Part shown: piece by piece, positions 16,173 to 24,391 of the stretch
How the letters are laid out: every line of letters begins with the position of its first letter
How positions within the stretch are numbered: the stretch's first letter is position 1
Source of the DNA: Zhongshania aquimaris
Lineage (GTDB): Bacteria; Pseudomonadota; Gammaproteobacteria; Pseudomonadales; Spongiibacteraceae
NCBI RefSeq assembly: GCF_019312595.1
Contig: NZ_JAHWDQ010000002.1
Span: forward strand, 310,001 to 374,000
DNA: 64,000 nucleotides
Direction: 5' to 3'
Notes under the pieces: generated by a model
What the model was told of the DNA's origin: nothing
Seen by the model: the letters and a program-made list of their open reading frames with translations, nothing else
The model's database searches: none
Made by a program: the position numbers and the translations under genes

Positions 16173-17705
16173 ATGAGCAAGCAATGGAAATCTGCTCTTG
16201 CTGCCGGTGTGATATTGGCATCAGCAGCGGGTGCGGCAATGGCCCAAGCAGAAAAAGAAAAAGGTTACTACATCGGTGGTAATGCTTTTTACAATGACGT
16301 ATTTGATGCCGATGGTACGGTTAAGACCGAAGCCGCAGGCGGTATTCCCGGACTAAGCGATATACCTGTACTCGGCGGCTTGCTGAACGGCTTGTTGGGC
16401 GGCGGTGGCGGCGCAGGTGCTAGCGGCAACTTCGAAAATAGCTACGATACCGATTTCAGCTTCGGTGCTACTTTCGGTTATAAATTTGAAAGCCCATACC
16501 GTCTTGAACTCGAATATCGTCAAGGCGAAAACGATATAGACAAGGTAAGCACTGGCGGTGTTTCGGTAGCTGGTGACGGTGCGCTAGAAGTGACCTCGAT
16601 CATGGGTAACTTGTGGTACGACTTCTCTGCCGGTGAGCGTCTGCGTCCATACATAGGTTTCGGTCTGGGCCAAGCTAACCTTGATTTCGGTGACGCTGAT
16701 GACGACGTCATGATTGGTCAGCTAGGTGCCGGTATTACCTATTACATGACACCGCGTTTAGCGATTGATGCGGGTTACCGCTACAGTATGAGCGAAGACG
16801 CAAGCTTCAGATCAGGTCCAACTGAAACTGAGATCGAATACAGCGCGCAAAGCGTCCTAGTTGGTCTGCGTTATAACTTCTTTGATGCCCAGTACGGCGT
16901 ACAAGATGCTGATGGCGACGGCGTTTCTGATGAAATGGATGAATGCCCAGGCACTCCACGTGGTGTTCAAGTTGACAGCGTTGGCTGCCCACTTGATGGC
17001 GATAACGACGGTGTAGCTGACTATTTGGATCAATGCCCTAACACGCCAGCTGGTGCTGAAGTGAATGCGGTTGGCTGTCCGTTAGACGGTGACAACGACG
17101 GTGTTGTCGATGCAGACGATGCATGTCCAGATACACCAGCTGGTCAGCCTGTAATGTCTAATGGTTGTGCTAAAGATCAGGCGGTTATTCTGCGCGGTGT
17201 AAACTTTGAGCTAAACAGCGCGAAGTTGACCATGAATGCTGAGACTATCCTGAACGATGTAGCTACAACATTGACTAGCTCTCCAGGCTTCAATGTCGAG
17301 CTGCAAGGTCATACTGACAGCACAGGCAGCGATAGCTACAACATGAACCTGTCACAAAACCGCGCTAAATCAGTGAAAAATTATCTGGTTGGCAATGGTG
17401 TTGACAGCGGCCGTTTGACTGCGACTGGTTATGGTGAAGAGCAACCTGTTGCTAGCAACGATACTAAAGAAGGACGTGCGGAAAACCGTCGCGTTGAACT
17501 GAAAGTATTGGGTAGCGACACAGTAGCTGAGCCAATGCCTTACGACGAGCCTATGGTTGAAGAGCCTATGGTAGAAGACGAGCTAATGCTTGACGACAGC
17601 GCAGTAGAAGAGCCCGCTGTTGAAGAAGAAATGGAAATGGATGAACCTGCTGCTGAAGAAGAATATCAGCCGTATGAAATGTCTGAAGATGAACTAGATT
17701 ACTAA
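16173..17705 (+). CDS. OmpA/OprF-like outer-membrane protein with TSP3 repeats and acidic tail
   Basis: This is a 510-residue envelope protein. A Sec signal ends at AMAQA. An N-terminal eight-strand barrel follows (GYYIGGNAFYN to LVGLRYNFF), with a Gly-rich insertion (LLNGLLGGGGGAGASG). Three thrombospondin type 3 calcium repeats (DADGDGVSDEMDECPGTP, then two LDGDNDGV units) lead to an OmpA peptidoglycan-binding domain (LQGHTDSTGS...GRAENRRVELKV). The last 55 or so residues are an unusual acidic tail of repeated EEPMV, EEPAV and DEPA units. I chose the ATG at 16173 for its AGGGGA site 5 bases away. Codon use is strongly biased and a strong terminator follows, so it is probably highly expressed. 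Confidence 0.93.
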   Translation: MSKQWKSALAAGVILASAAGAAMAQAEKEKGYYIGGNAFYNDVFDADGTVKTEAAGGIPGLSDIPVLGGLLNGLLGGGGGAGASGNFENSYDTDFSFGATFGYKFESPYRLELEYRQGENDIDKVSTGGVSVAGDGALEVTSIMGNLWYDFSAGERLRPYIGFGLGQANLDFGDADDDVMIGQLGAGITYYMTPRLAIDAGYRYSMSEDASFRSGPTETEIEYSAQSVLVGLRYNFFDAQYGVQDADGDGVSDEMDECPGTPRGVQVDSVGCPLDGDNDGVADYLDQCPNTPAGAEVNAVGCPLDGDNDGVVDADDACPDTPAGQPVMSNGCAKDQAVILRGVNFELNSAKLTMNAETILNDVATTLTSSPGFNVELQGHTDSTGSDSYNMNLSQNRAKSVKNYLVGNGVDSGRLTATGYGEEQPVASNDTKEGRAENRRVELKVLGSDTVAEPMPYDEPMVEEPMVEDELMLDDSAVEEPAVEEEMEMDEPAAEEEYQPYEMSEDELDY

Positions 17706-17735
17706 TTTGCAATTACGCACTTAGTGTTAGTTTAG

Positions 17736-17764
17736 AAAAAACCCGGCTTCGGCCGGGTTTTTTT
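17736..17764 (+). terminator. Strong rho-independent terminator
   Basis: A perfect stem CCCGGC-TTCG-GCCGGG (17742-17757) closed by an extra-stable UUCG tetraloop is preceded by six A and followed by seven T, so it can work on either strand. It lies 31 bases after the OmpA/OprF-like gene. Confidence 0.96.
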
Positions 17765-17798
17765 ATGCCTCAAGTTTTATAGAGCGGTAATTTGCTGA

Positions 17799-18392
17799 CT
17801 AGCCGAGGCGCTGCCACACAAGCAATTGGTTGTTGGCAGGCATTTTGTGATCTGCGAGCAGATTTAAACCTGCGTGCTGGGCAAGTGAATTGACGGCTTC
17901 AAAATCACGGATACCGCTTAAGGGGTTGTTGCCTTTTAGCCAGAGCTCAAAGTCTGCATTGCTGGGTGAAGTGAATTCGCCATGATATTTAAAGGGGCCA
18001 TAAATACAAAGTAGTGCCGTCGGTTTTAAATGGGTATTTACTTTGGCAAAGAATAATTCAACCTCTGCCCAGCTCATGATGTGCAGGGTATTGGCAGAGA
18101 AAATGGCATCGTATTGCTGCGTGGGCCAATTCGAATCGCGAACGTCTAAGGTGAGCGGTGGTGCTAGTGAGGTATCCGCAAGCCAGCTTTTTATACCGGG
18201 AATATTTTCGCTGCGATCACTGCACTGCCATACTATTTGCGGCATATTGGCGGCAAAATACACAGCGTGTTGCCCCGTCCCACTTCCGATTTCCAAAACA
18301 TGCTGGCATTCTTGCAGCACTGGTTTTAAGTGATACAGTATCGGCTGTTTATTGTTTTCGCAGGCCTGCGAGAAGGGTTTAGCGTCGTTCAT
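17799..18392 (-). CDS. DUF938 family SAM-dependent methyltransferase-like protein
   Basis: This 197-residue protein belongs to the DUF938 family. It starts with KPFSQACENNKQPIL and has the SAM motif VLEIGSGTGQHAVYFA, then AIFSANTLHIMSW and the C-terminal FKYHGEFTSPSNADFELWL and MPANNQLLVW blocks. The family has a class I methyltransferase fold but no substrate that I know of. I use the ATG at 18392; the longer frame adds 15 residues. It is divergent from the EVE-domain gene and convergent with the porin terminator. Confidence 0.88.
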   Translation of the reverse strand: MNDAKPFSQACENNKQPILYHLKPVLQECQHVLEIGSGTGQHAVYFAANMPQIVWQCSDRSENIPGIKSWLADTSLAPPLTLDVRDSNWPTQQYDAIFSANTLHIMSWAEVELFFAKVNTHLKPTALLCIYGPFKYHGEFTSPSNADFELWLKGNNPLSGIRDFEAVNSLAQHAGLNLLADHKMPANNQLLVWQRLG

Positions 18393-18478
18393 AGCGGGAA
18401 TCTCGCGTTCGCGTACTAGCAACTTGATAGTACCCATAGATAAAAAACCAGTTTAGCGTTTATGACGGGAGTACAACA

Positions 18479-18937
18479 ATGGCCTATTGGTTAATGAAGT
18501 CAGAGCCCGATACCTTCAGCTTAGATGATTTGCGCAGTCGCCCAAACAGCACCGAGCACTGGGATGGCGTGCGTAACTACCAAGCTAGGAATATGATGCG
18601 CGATCAGATGCGCTGTGGCGACAAGGTCTTTTTCTATCACTCGTCTTGCCCCGTACCAGGTATAGCGGGTATTGCCAAAGTGGTTAAAGAAGCCTATCCC
18701 GATGGCAGCGCACAAAACCCAGAGTCGCGCTACTACGATCCTAAGGCGAGCGCAGAAAATCCACGTTGGTTTATGGTCGATGTTAAATTTGAGCGTAAAT
18801 TTAAGCGATTTATTCCGCTGTCAGAACTCAAGGCAGAGCCGGCTTTGAGCGAAATGGCGCTACTTAAAAAAGGCAGTCGGCTGTCAATTATGCCAGTCAG
18901 TAATGAAGAGTGGCAGCAAATACTGTCTATGGTCTAA
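18479..18937 (+). CDS. EVE domain-containing protein
   Basis: This is a 152-residue single-domain protein of the EVE (PUA-like, thymocyte nuclear protein 1-like) family. The start AYWLMKSEPDTFSLDDL, the WDGVRNYQARNMMRD block, GDKVFFYHSS, GIAGIAKVVKEAYPD and PRWFMVDVKF are its standard motifs and form an aromatic pocket thought to read modified bases. It has no partner domain. EVE proteins are sometimes linked to restriction systems that sense modified DNA, but this freestanding form is a common housekeeping gene in proteobacteria. Confidence 0.92.
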   Translation: MAYWLMKSEPDTFSLDDLRSRPNSTEHWDGVRNYQARNMMRDQMRCGDKVFFYHSSCPVPGIAGIAKVVKEAYPDGSAQNPESRYYDPKASAENPRWFMVDVKFERKFKRFIPLSELKAEPALSEMALLKKGSRLSIMPVSNEEWQQILSMV

Positions 18938-18946
18938 GTGTAAATA

Positions 18947-19723
18947 TTAGGCCGGTGTATCTCTTAAAAACACCCATTCTCTAGCGCTAGATTGCTCCGC
19001 ACAGAAATAATAGCCTTCGCTATCAAAGGCTTTAAGTTGATCAACATCTGAGATGCGTTGCTTAATGATATAAGCCGCCATTAAGCCCCGCGCTTTTTTT
19101 GCATAGAAGCTAATAATTTTATATTTGCCATTTTTAAAGTCTTTAAAAACCGGTGTAATGATGTCGGCTTTTAAGGTCTTTGCTTTAACCGCACTAAAGT
19201 ATTCGTTTGATGCAAGGTTGACCAATACCTCTGAATCTATGGCAGTTAACTGCTTATTAATTGCTGAGGTTATTTTGTTATCCCAAAACTCGTATAAATT
19301 TTTGCCGTCTTTATTTTCAAAGCGCGTGCCCATTTCTAAGCGGTAGGGCTGAATTAAGTCTAGCGGTCTTAGCAGACCGTAGAGGCCAGACAAAATGCGT
19401 AAATGCTGCTGCGCGAAATTAAAATCATCGTCATTGAAGCTGTCGGCATTGAGTCCCGTGTACACGTCGCCGCGAAAGGCGAGCACGGCGGCTTTGGCAT
19501 TTGCGGGGGTAAAGGGGCGAGCCCAATTCATAAAGCGATGGTGGTTTAATTCGCCGAGCTTTGGGCTAATTTTCATTAGCGCTGAGATATCGTCCGGGCT
19601 GAGTTTTTGCAATTGCGAAATCAGCGTTTGCGAGCGGGCTAAAAAAGCACCTTGGCTGTATTGTTCGGTGTGAGCCGGGGTTTCAAAATCCAGCGTCTTC
19701 GCCGGCGATATAACAAGTAGCAT
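18947..19723 (-). CDS. yaaA: Peroxide stress protein YaaA
   Basis: This is a 258-residue protein of the DUF328/YaaA family, which in E. coli binds DNA and lowers free iron under hydrogen peroxide stress. It begins [16 protein letters not shown] and shows [40 protein letters not shown] (in parts), [13 protein letters not shown] and [15 protein letters not shown], all in family order and full length. It is convergent with the EVE gene. Confidence 0.95.
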   Translation of the reverse strand: MLLVISPAKTLDFETPAHTEQYSQGAFLARSQTLISQLQKLSPDDISALMKISPKLGELNHHRFMNWARPFTPANAKAAVLAFRGDVYTGLNADSFNDDDFNFAQQHLRILSGLYGLLRPLDLIQPYRLEMGTRFENKDGKNLYEFWDNKITSAINKQLTAIDSEVLVNLASNEYFSAVKAKTLKADIITPVFKDFKNGKYKIISFYAKKARGLMAAYIIKQRISDVDQLKAFDSEGYYFCAEQSSAREWVFLRDTPA

Positions 19724-19751
19724 GGGTATTCCTGGTTAATATGAGCAGTGC

Positions 19752-20255
19752 TTAGGCTTGCAGCAGCGCCTGCCACCAATTCAGTGGTTCACCGCTATCG
19801 GCATCGTATACATTGCCGTAGATCCAGCTTGCCGAGTCGCCGTTAATCCACTTGCTCATCAGCTGTTCTATGGCACTGAATCCTACGCCGAAATGGATGC
19901 TATAGACCAAGGCGCGGTCAGTTTTTATATCCAGGCAGCCGGCCAGCTTTTCTATTTCGGCAGTTAGCTGCATTTCCAGCGCTTCATTGGGCTCGCGGAA
20001 AAATACGCGAATGCAGAGGTTGCCGCTGCGCTCGACAACAATAAAGCGGCCACGGGAGTCCGGGTTAATATTGATGCTGTCTAATGCCGCGACACCGCGA
20101 ACGAATAAGGGCGATTTTAACAGGCGATAATCACCGCTGTTCTGTAGTGGGGTCGCCAGAACTTTCTCGAAAATCGGTTGGTTATTGACAGGGTGGGTGC
20201 CGGCGTACAACTCCAGCAGGGTTTCCTGATCGGCAAAAGGGGCATCGTCGGTCAT
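19752..20255 (-). CDS. Hypothetical protein, unknown function
   Basis: This is a 167-residue soluble protein with an even spread of charged and hydrophobic residues and no signal peptide, cysteine cluster or catalytic motif that I can name. Features that stand out are SPLFVRGVAALDSI, GRFIVVERSGNLCIRVFF and the end WIYGNVYDADSGEPLNWWQALLQ. I start it at the ATG at 20255 (MTDDAPFADQETLLELY); the extra 24 residues of the longer frame look unrelated. It lies 28 bases before yaaA on the same strand and could be co-transcribed with it. Confidence 0.65.
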   Translation of the reverse strand: MTDDAPFADQETLLELYAGTHPVNNQPIFEKVLATPLQNSGDYRLLKSPLFVRGVAALDSININPDSRGRFIVVERSGNLCIRVFFREPNEALEMQLTAEIEKLAGCLDIKTDRALVYSIHFGVGFSAIEQLMSKWINGDSASWIYGNVYDADSGEPLNWWQALLQA

Positions 20256-20350
20256 AGGCTTTAACGTATTACTTCGCGGTTCAGTGTATTGGTGGGCAAT
20301 GATACCGATTTTATCGGCCCACCGCACGGTGCCTATTCCCGCCGAGGGTG

Positions 20351-21001
20351 TTACTGATTTGGGAAATGGATGCCGATGGGCGGGGGAATGTAAAAGCTAT
20401 CCGCGCGCTCTTGTGAGCGGATGTCTAATAATTTAAAGCCGCCCTCAACCTGCAACACCCCTCGGTCTGATTGATGTTTAAACGCGTTTTCTAGTGCCAG
20501 CAGCTTGTTGCCGCGCTCGTTCTTCATCGAGCTTGCAAAGCGACGAAAGAAGTGGCGCAGGCCATCGCTGGCCCTAGTAACATCGGCTCTGTCTGTGAGT
20601 ACGGCAAGGTATTTAGCGCGACCGTCGCTAGCCGTGTAAACTCGACCTTTAATACCCGCGATGTCGCTGAATTGATTAGTGGGGCTCAAACTTACGGCGC
20701 TGGCTTCTGGCACGCTAAGCGCTCGCCCTTCTTGCGCGCCGTTAATAATGCCACCCATTTCGTCCACATTCATGACGACACGGGCGCCACCTTGCTGGAG
20801 TACGGCGATGGCTTGGTCACCGTTGATTATTGAGTAGCCAAGTTGGCCGCGATCTACGCGAATATGTTGATCGTCTCGGTAACTCAGTACAAGGGTTTCA
20901 TTGCCTATGGCGTAGCGTGCAACAATGTCTGCCTGAACATTGCTAGCAAAGCACAGTGTGGCGCTAAGCGTGGACAGGGTGAAAATAATAATAGAACGCA
21001 T
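20351..21001 (-). CDS. Predicted periplasmic protein, unknown function
   Basis: This is a 216-residue protein with a clear Sec signal peptide (MRSIIIFTLSTLSATLCFA-SNVQA). The mature part alternates short beta-like stretches (IVARYAIGNETLVLSYRDDQHIRVD, shown only in part as LVLSYRDDQHIRV; GDQAIAVLQQGGARVVMNVDE) with a helical C-terminal third. The 'ETLVLSYRDDxHIRV...YSIINGDQ' opening resembles periplasmic DUF4412-like proteins that report on a bound metal or small molecule, but I am not confident of that. It is divergent from the TRAP permease genes. Confidence 0.65.
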   Translation of the reverse strand: MRSIIIFTLSTLSATLCFASNVQADIVARYAIGNETLVLSYRDDQHIRVDRGQLGYSIINGDQAIAVLQQGGARVVMNVDEMGGIINGAQEGRALSVPEASAVSLSPTNQFSDIAGIKGRVYTASDGRAKYLAVLTDRADVTRASDGLRHFFRRFASSMKNERGNKLLALENAFKHQSDRGVLQVEGGFKLLDIRSQERADSFYIPPPIGIHFPNQ

Positions 21002-21069
21002 GGTGTCTCCTTGGCATCTGTGTCCGCAGAATAGCTATAATGCGTAGCTAATTTAGGGATACCAACATA

Positions 21070-21588
21070 GTGAAGCAGTGTGTTTATTTGATAGATAGTC
21101 TAACTGAGCGACTTGGACGCTTACTTGCGTGGTTAATTCCCTTAATGATGCTCGGTACGACCGCCGTGGTAGTGATGCGCTACGGTTTTGGTCAGGGCAT
21201 GACGGCGCTGCAAGAGTCGGTCAGCTATCTACACGGCACAGTTTTCATGCTCGGTGCGGCCTATACCTTAAAGCACGGCGGCCACGTTCGAGTAGATATT
21301 TTCTATCGAAGGTTCTCACCGCGCACCAAGGCGTGGGTCGACAGTATCGGCAGTATTGTATTTCTGCTGCCACTCTGTGGATTGATTTTGATTACCAGCT
21401 GGGATTTCACCCTAAACGCATGGGCTATTCATGAGACGTCGGTCGAACCCGGTGGTTTGCCCTTCGTCTACCTTTTAAAAACATTATTGCCGCTGATGGC
21501 GATCAATCTGGCGATGCAGGGCTTTGCTGAATTACTGCGAAATGCCATGGTCTTGGTGGGTAGTGAGGCCAATGTCCATGCTGATTGA
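21070..21588 (+). CDS. dctQ: TRAP transporter small permease (DctQ type)
   Basis: This is the 172-residue small membrane subunit of a tripartite ATP-independent periplasmic transporter. It has four hydrophobic helices and the typical block ALQESVSYLHGTVFMLGAAY followed by LKHGGHVRVDIFY. It starts at a GTG with AGGGAT upstream. The stop overlaps the start of the large permease by 17 bases, so the two are translationally coupled. The only binding-protein gene nearby is on the opposite strand at 24376-25509 and is probably its partner. Confidence 0.92.
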   Translation: MKQCVYLIDSLTERLGRLLAWLIPLMMLGTTAVVVMRYGFGQGMTALQESVSYLHGTVFMLGAAYTLKHGGHVRVDIFYRRFSPRTKAWVDSIGSIVFLLPLCGLILITSWDFTLNAWAIHETSVEPGGLPFVYLLKTLLPLMAINLAMQGFAELLRNAMVLVGSEANVHAD

Positions 21589-22951
21589 GTTTCTGCCACT
21601 GCTGATGTTTGCCGTCATCTGCCTAGTGCTGATGCTCGGCTATCCCGTTGCGTTTAGTCTTGCCGGCACCGCCATGTTATTTGCCGGTATTGGCATCAGT
21701 ATTGGTCATTTTGATGCCTCCTTCCTGTCGTCCTTGTCGGGCCGTTTATTCGGCACCATAACGAATGTCACGCTATTGGCCGTGCCACTATTTGTTTTAA
21801 TGGGGGTGCTACTGGAAAAAAGCCGATTAGCTGAAGACCTGCTCAGTAATATGGCAGCCCTATTTGGTCGGCGTCGAGGCGGTTTGGGTTTCTCCGTTAT
21901 TCTGGTTGGCATGTTGCTGGCCGCGAGCACCGGTATTGTTGGCGCAACTGTGGTCACCATGGGGCTCATGTCGCTGCCGACCATGTTAAAGCGAGGGTAT
22001 TCGCCGAGCCTAGCCACCGGCACGATTTGCGCGACAGGCACCCTGGGCCAAATTATTCCGCCTTCTATTGCGCTCGTTCTGTTGGGTGACACCTTGTCTA
22101 GCGCCTATCAACAGGCGCAGTTAGACCTCGGTGTGTTTAGTCCTAAAACCCTATCGGTAGGTGATTTGTTCATTGGTGCGTTGGTGCCGGGCTTATTACT
22201 CGTCGTTTTGTACTTGCTCTATATGGGTTTTGTCGCCATGACGCGACCTGAGAGTGCGCCTGCGGCGACCGACCTTGATCCGCCACCGCTGATGCAATTA
22301 CTAAAGGGTTTAGTGCCGCCTATTGCCTTAATTCTCACGGTATTGGGATCGATTTTAGTGGGGGCCGCCACCCCAACGGAGGCGGCTGGAGTCGGTGCGC
22401 TGGGTGCCGCATTAATGGCGGCCGCCAAGGGTGAACTGAATATTGTGCGGCTGGGCGAGGTGGCAAGGGAAACGCTAAAAGTGACGTGCATGGTGTTTAT
22501 GATTTTGATCGGTGCCGCCGTGTTCTCATTGGTATTTCGAGGTTTTGGTGGTGACGACTTAATCCAACATTTTTTTGCACAACTGCCCGGCGGCGTTATG
22601 ACCGCCACGCTAATCGTTATGCTGGTAATATTTTTACTGGGCTTTATTCTCGACTTCATCGAAATTACGTTTGTGGTGGTGCCCATTGTTGGTCCGATAT
22701 TGCTGGCCATGGGCGTAGATCCGATTTGGCTGGGAATTATGATTGCGCTTAATTTACAGACCTCTTTCCTAACGCCGCCATTTGGTTTCGCCCTGTTTTA
22801 TCTGCGTGGTGTTGCACCACCATCGGTCACGACCTCCGATATTTATCGTGGCGTTGCCCCGTATATTGCACTGCAATTACTCATGCTGACTTTGTTGGCT
22901 ATTTGGCCTTCATTGGCAACGTGGCTGCCGTCTATCATTCGTGGCCAATAA
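21572..22951 (+). CDS. dctM: TRAP transporter large permease (DctM type)
   Basis: This is a membrane protein of about 459 residues with 11 or 12 hydrophobic helices that carries out Na+-driven uptake of an organic acid. It starts MSMLIEFLPLLMFAVICLVLMLGYPVAFSLAG (in parts) and shows the family blocks GLGFSVILVGMLLAASTGIVGATVVTMG, SLATGTICATGTLGQIIPPSI, GAATPTEAAGVGALGA and NLQTSFLTPPFGFALFYLRGVAP, broken here. The long loop between the halves (ESAPAATDLDPPPLMQ) is typical of the extended, keto-acid or multi-carboxylate subgroup. The in-frame ATG at 21578 is an equally good start. Confidence 0.94.
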   Translation: MSMLIEFLPLLMFAVICLVLMLGYPVAFSLAGTAMLFAGIGISIGHFDASFLSSLSGRLFGTITNVTLLAVPLFVLMGVLLEKSRLAEDLLSNMAALFGRRRGGLGFSVILVGMLLAASTGIVGATVVTMGLMSLPTMLKRGYSPSLATGTICATGTLGQIIPPSIALVLLGDTLSSAYQQAQLDLGVFSPKTLSVGDLFIGALVPGLLLVVLYLLYMGFVAMTRPESAPAATDLDPPPLMQLLKGLVPPIALILTVLGSILVGAATPTEAAGVGALGAALMAAAKGELNIVRLGEVARETLKVTCMVFMILIGAAVFSLVFRGFGGDDLIQHFFAQLPGGVMTATLIVMLVIFLLGFILDFIEITFVVVPIVGPILLAMGVDPIWLGIMIALNLQTSFLTPPFGFALFYLRGVAPPSVTTSDIYRGVAPYIALQLLMLTLLAIWPSLATWLPSIIRGQ

Positions 22952-23032
22952 TAATAAGTGATACATTGACAATATCCGTAGGCACACGTTAACTGTGCGT
23001 CTTTAACGTTTACTAGCAAGAGATTATCTATT

Positions 23033-23422
23033 ATGCGTGACATCGACGACACGCCCAAACCAACTGGCGAACTCGCCCTACAAACTGTGGCGATGCCTGC
23101 CGATACTAACCCGAGTGGGGATATTTTCGGTGGTTGGTTAATGTCGCAAATGGATTTAGCCGGCAGCATTACCGCGTCTAGACGAGCTGGGGGCCGAGTG
23201 GCAACCGTGGCCGTTGATGCGATGGCGTTTATGACCCCAGTGCGGGTTGGTGCGGTTGTGAGTTGCTACACCGAAATTCTTGATGTTGGCCGCAGCTCCA
23301 TTCGTGTTCGCGTTGAAGTCTGGATTACCAGCTTGCATCAAGATGAGCCGGCGAAAGTGACAGAAGGCGAGTTTGTTTTTGTTGCCATAGATGGCAATGG
23401 TCGTACCCGCGTAGTGGACTAA
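23033..23422 (+). CDS. yciA: Acyl-CoA thioesterase, YciA type
   Basis: This 129-residue hotdog-fold enzyme hydrolyses acyl-CoA. The core PADTNPSGDIFGGWLMSQMDLAG contains the helix with the catalytic aspartate, followed by GRVATVAVDAMAFMTPVRVG and a beta-rich C-terminus ending FVFVAIDGNGRTR. Length and motifs agree with YciA, which prefers a broad range of acyl-CoAs and forms hexamers. It lies between the TRAP permease and an SDR gene on the same strand, with separate ribosome sites. Confidence 0.93.
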   Translation: MRDIDDTPKPTGELALQTVAMPADTNPSGDIFGGWLMSQMDLAGSITASRRAGGRVATVAVDAMAFMTPVRVGAVVSCYTEILDVGRSSIRVRVEVWITSLHQDEPAKVTEGEFVFVAIDGNGRTRVVD

Positions 23423-23506
23423 GGTTTTACCTGCTACAGAGAGACGATGTAAACGCGCTTAAAAATAGATCAGACTTAAAGCTTACGACAATAATGGAGA
23501 ATAATA

Positions 23507-24361
23507 ATGTCGATGCTTAATAAGGTTTGTTTAATCACCGGTGCCACGAGCGGAATAGGCAGGGCAACCGCGCTTGAGCTGGCGGCGCAAGGTGCAGAGT
23601 TGTTTGTGGTTTGCCGCAGCGGCGAAAAGGGCGAAGCCTTAATTGCTGAAATTAAAGCGGCGTCGCCGGACTGTGCGGTTACTTTGCTACTGGGCGATTT
23701 GGGTAAGCAAGCGGATATTCATCGCGTTGCTCAGGATTTTCTCGCGACCGATAAACCACTGCATTTGTTGCTGAATAATGCGGGGGTGGTAAACACCCAT
23801 CGCAAACTCAGCGGTGACGGCATTGAAGAAACCTTTGCGGTAAATCACCTGGCGTATTTCCTACTAACAGAATTATTGCGTGACCGTATTGTACAAAGCG
23901 CGCCTGCCCGTATTGTGAGTGTCGCGTCAGAAGCCCACACCTTCGTTAAAGGGGTGCAGTTTGACGATCTTGAGTTTGAGACAACGCCGTATAAAACCTT
24001 TAAAGTCTACGGCCACTCAAAGTTGTGCAATATTTTGTGGACGCGGCATCTTGCTAAGCAATTACAAGGCACAGGTGTCACCGTGAATTGCGTGCACCCA
24101 GGTCCCGTGAATACCGGCTTAGGCCATCAAGATCACGTGATTATCGGCAAGATAGTTGGTTTTATTTTGAAGCCATTTTTCCGCACGCCAGCGCAGGGTG
24201 CAGCGACCTCTATTTTTGTCGCTACCTCGCCAAGTTTAGATAATATCAGTGGTGAGTATTTTTCAGATAGTAAACCCAAGCGCGTGAAACCGTGGGCAAA
24301 AGATGACGCGGCGGCTGAGCGGCTTTGGCAGGTAAGTAAAACGTATTTAAAGTTAGCCTGA
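23507..24361 (+). CDS. Short-chain dehydrogenase/reductase, retinol-dehydrogenase-like
   Basis: This is a 284-residue classical SDR. It has the cofactor motif TGATSGIGRATA, NNAG in LLLNNAGVVNTHRK, the catalytic serine in RIVSVASEAH and YxxxK in YGHSK. The order and the C-terminal PFFRTPAQGAATSIFVATSP block match the retinol dehydrogenase/WWOX-like group, which acts on lipophilic alcohols and ketones and usually prefers NADP(H). It is convergent with the TRAP binding-protein gene across a hairpin. The substrate is unknown. Confidence 0.9.
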   Translation: MSMLNKVCLITGATSGIGRATALELAAQGAELFVVCRSGEKGEALIAEIKAASPDCAVTLLLGDLGKQADIHRVAQDFLATDKPLHLLLNNAGVVNTHRKLSGDGIEETFAVNHLAYFLLTELLRDRIVQSAPARIVSVASEAHTFVKGVQFDDLEFETTPYKTFKVYGHSKLCNILWTRHLAKQLQGTGVTVNCVHPGPVNTGLGHQDHVIIGKIVGFILKPFFRTPAQGAATSIFVATSPSLDNISGEYFSDSKPKRVKPWAKDDAAAERLWQVSKTYLKLA

Positions 24362-24365
24362 GTAT

Positions 24366-24391
24366 TTCGCGGGGCTTATAAATCCCGCGAA
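24366..24391. terminator. Convergent-gene hairpin covering the dctP stop codon
   Basis: Arms TTCGCGGG (24366-24373) and CCCGCGAA (24384-24391) are perfectly complementary. The loop contains the stop codon of the minus-strand binding-protein gene, so its last coding bases form one arm. Neither side has a T tract, so it may act as a weak bidirectional terminator or an mRNA end protector. Confidence 0.45.

Noticed and set aside
22219..22710. A 163-codon frame antisense to the TRAP large permease
   Set aside because: Composition is that of a shadow of hydrophobic codons; the DctM frame is complete and canonical.
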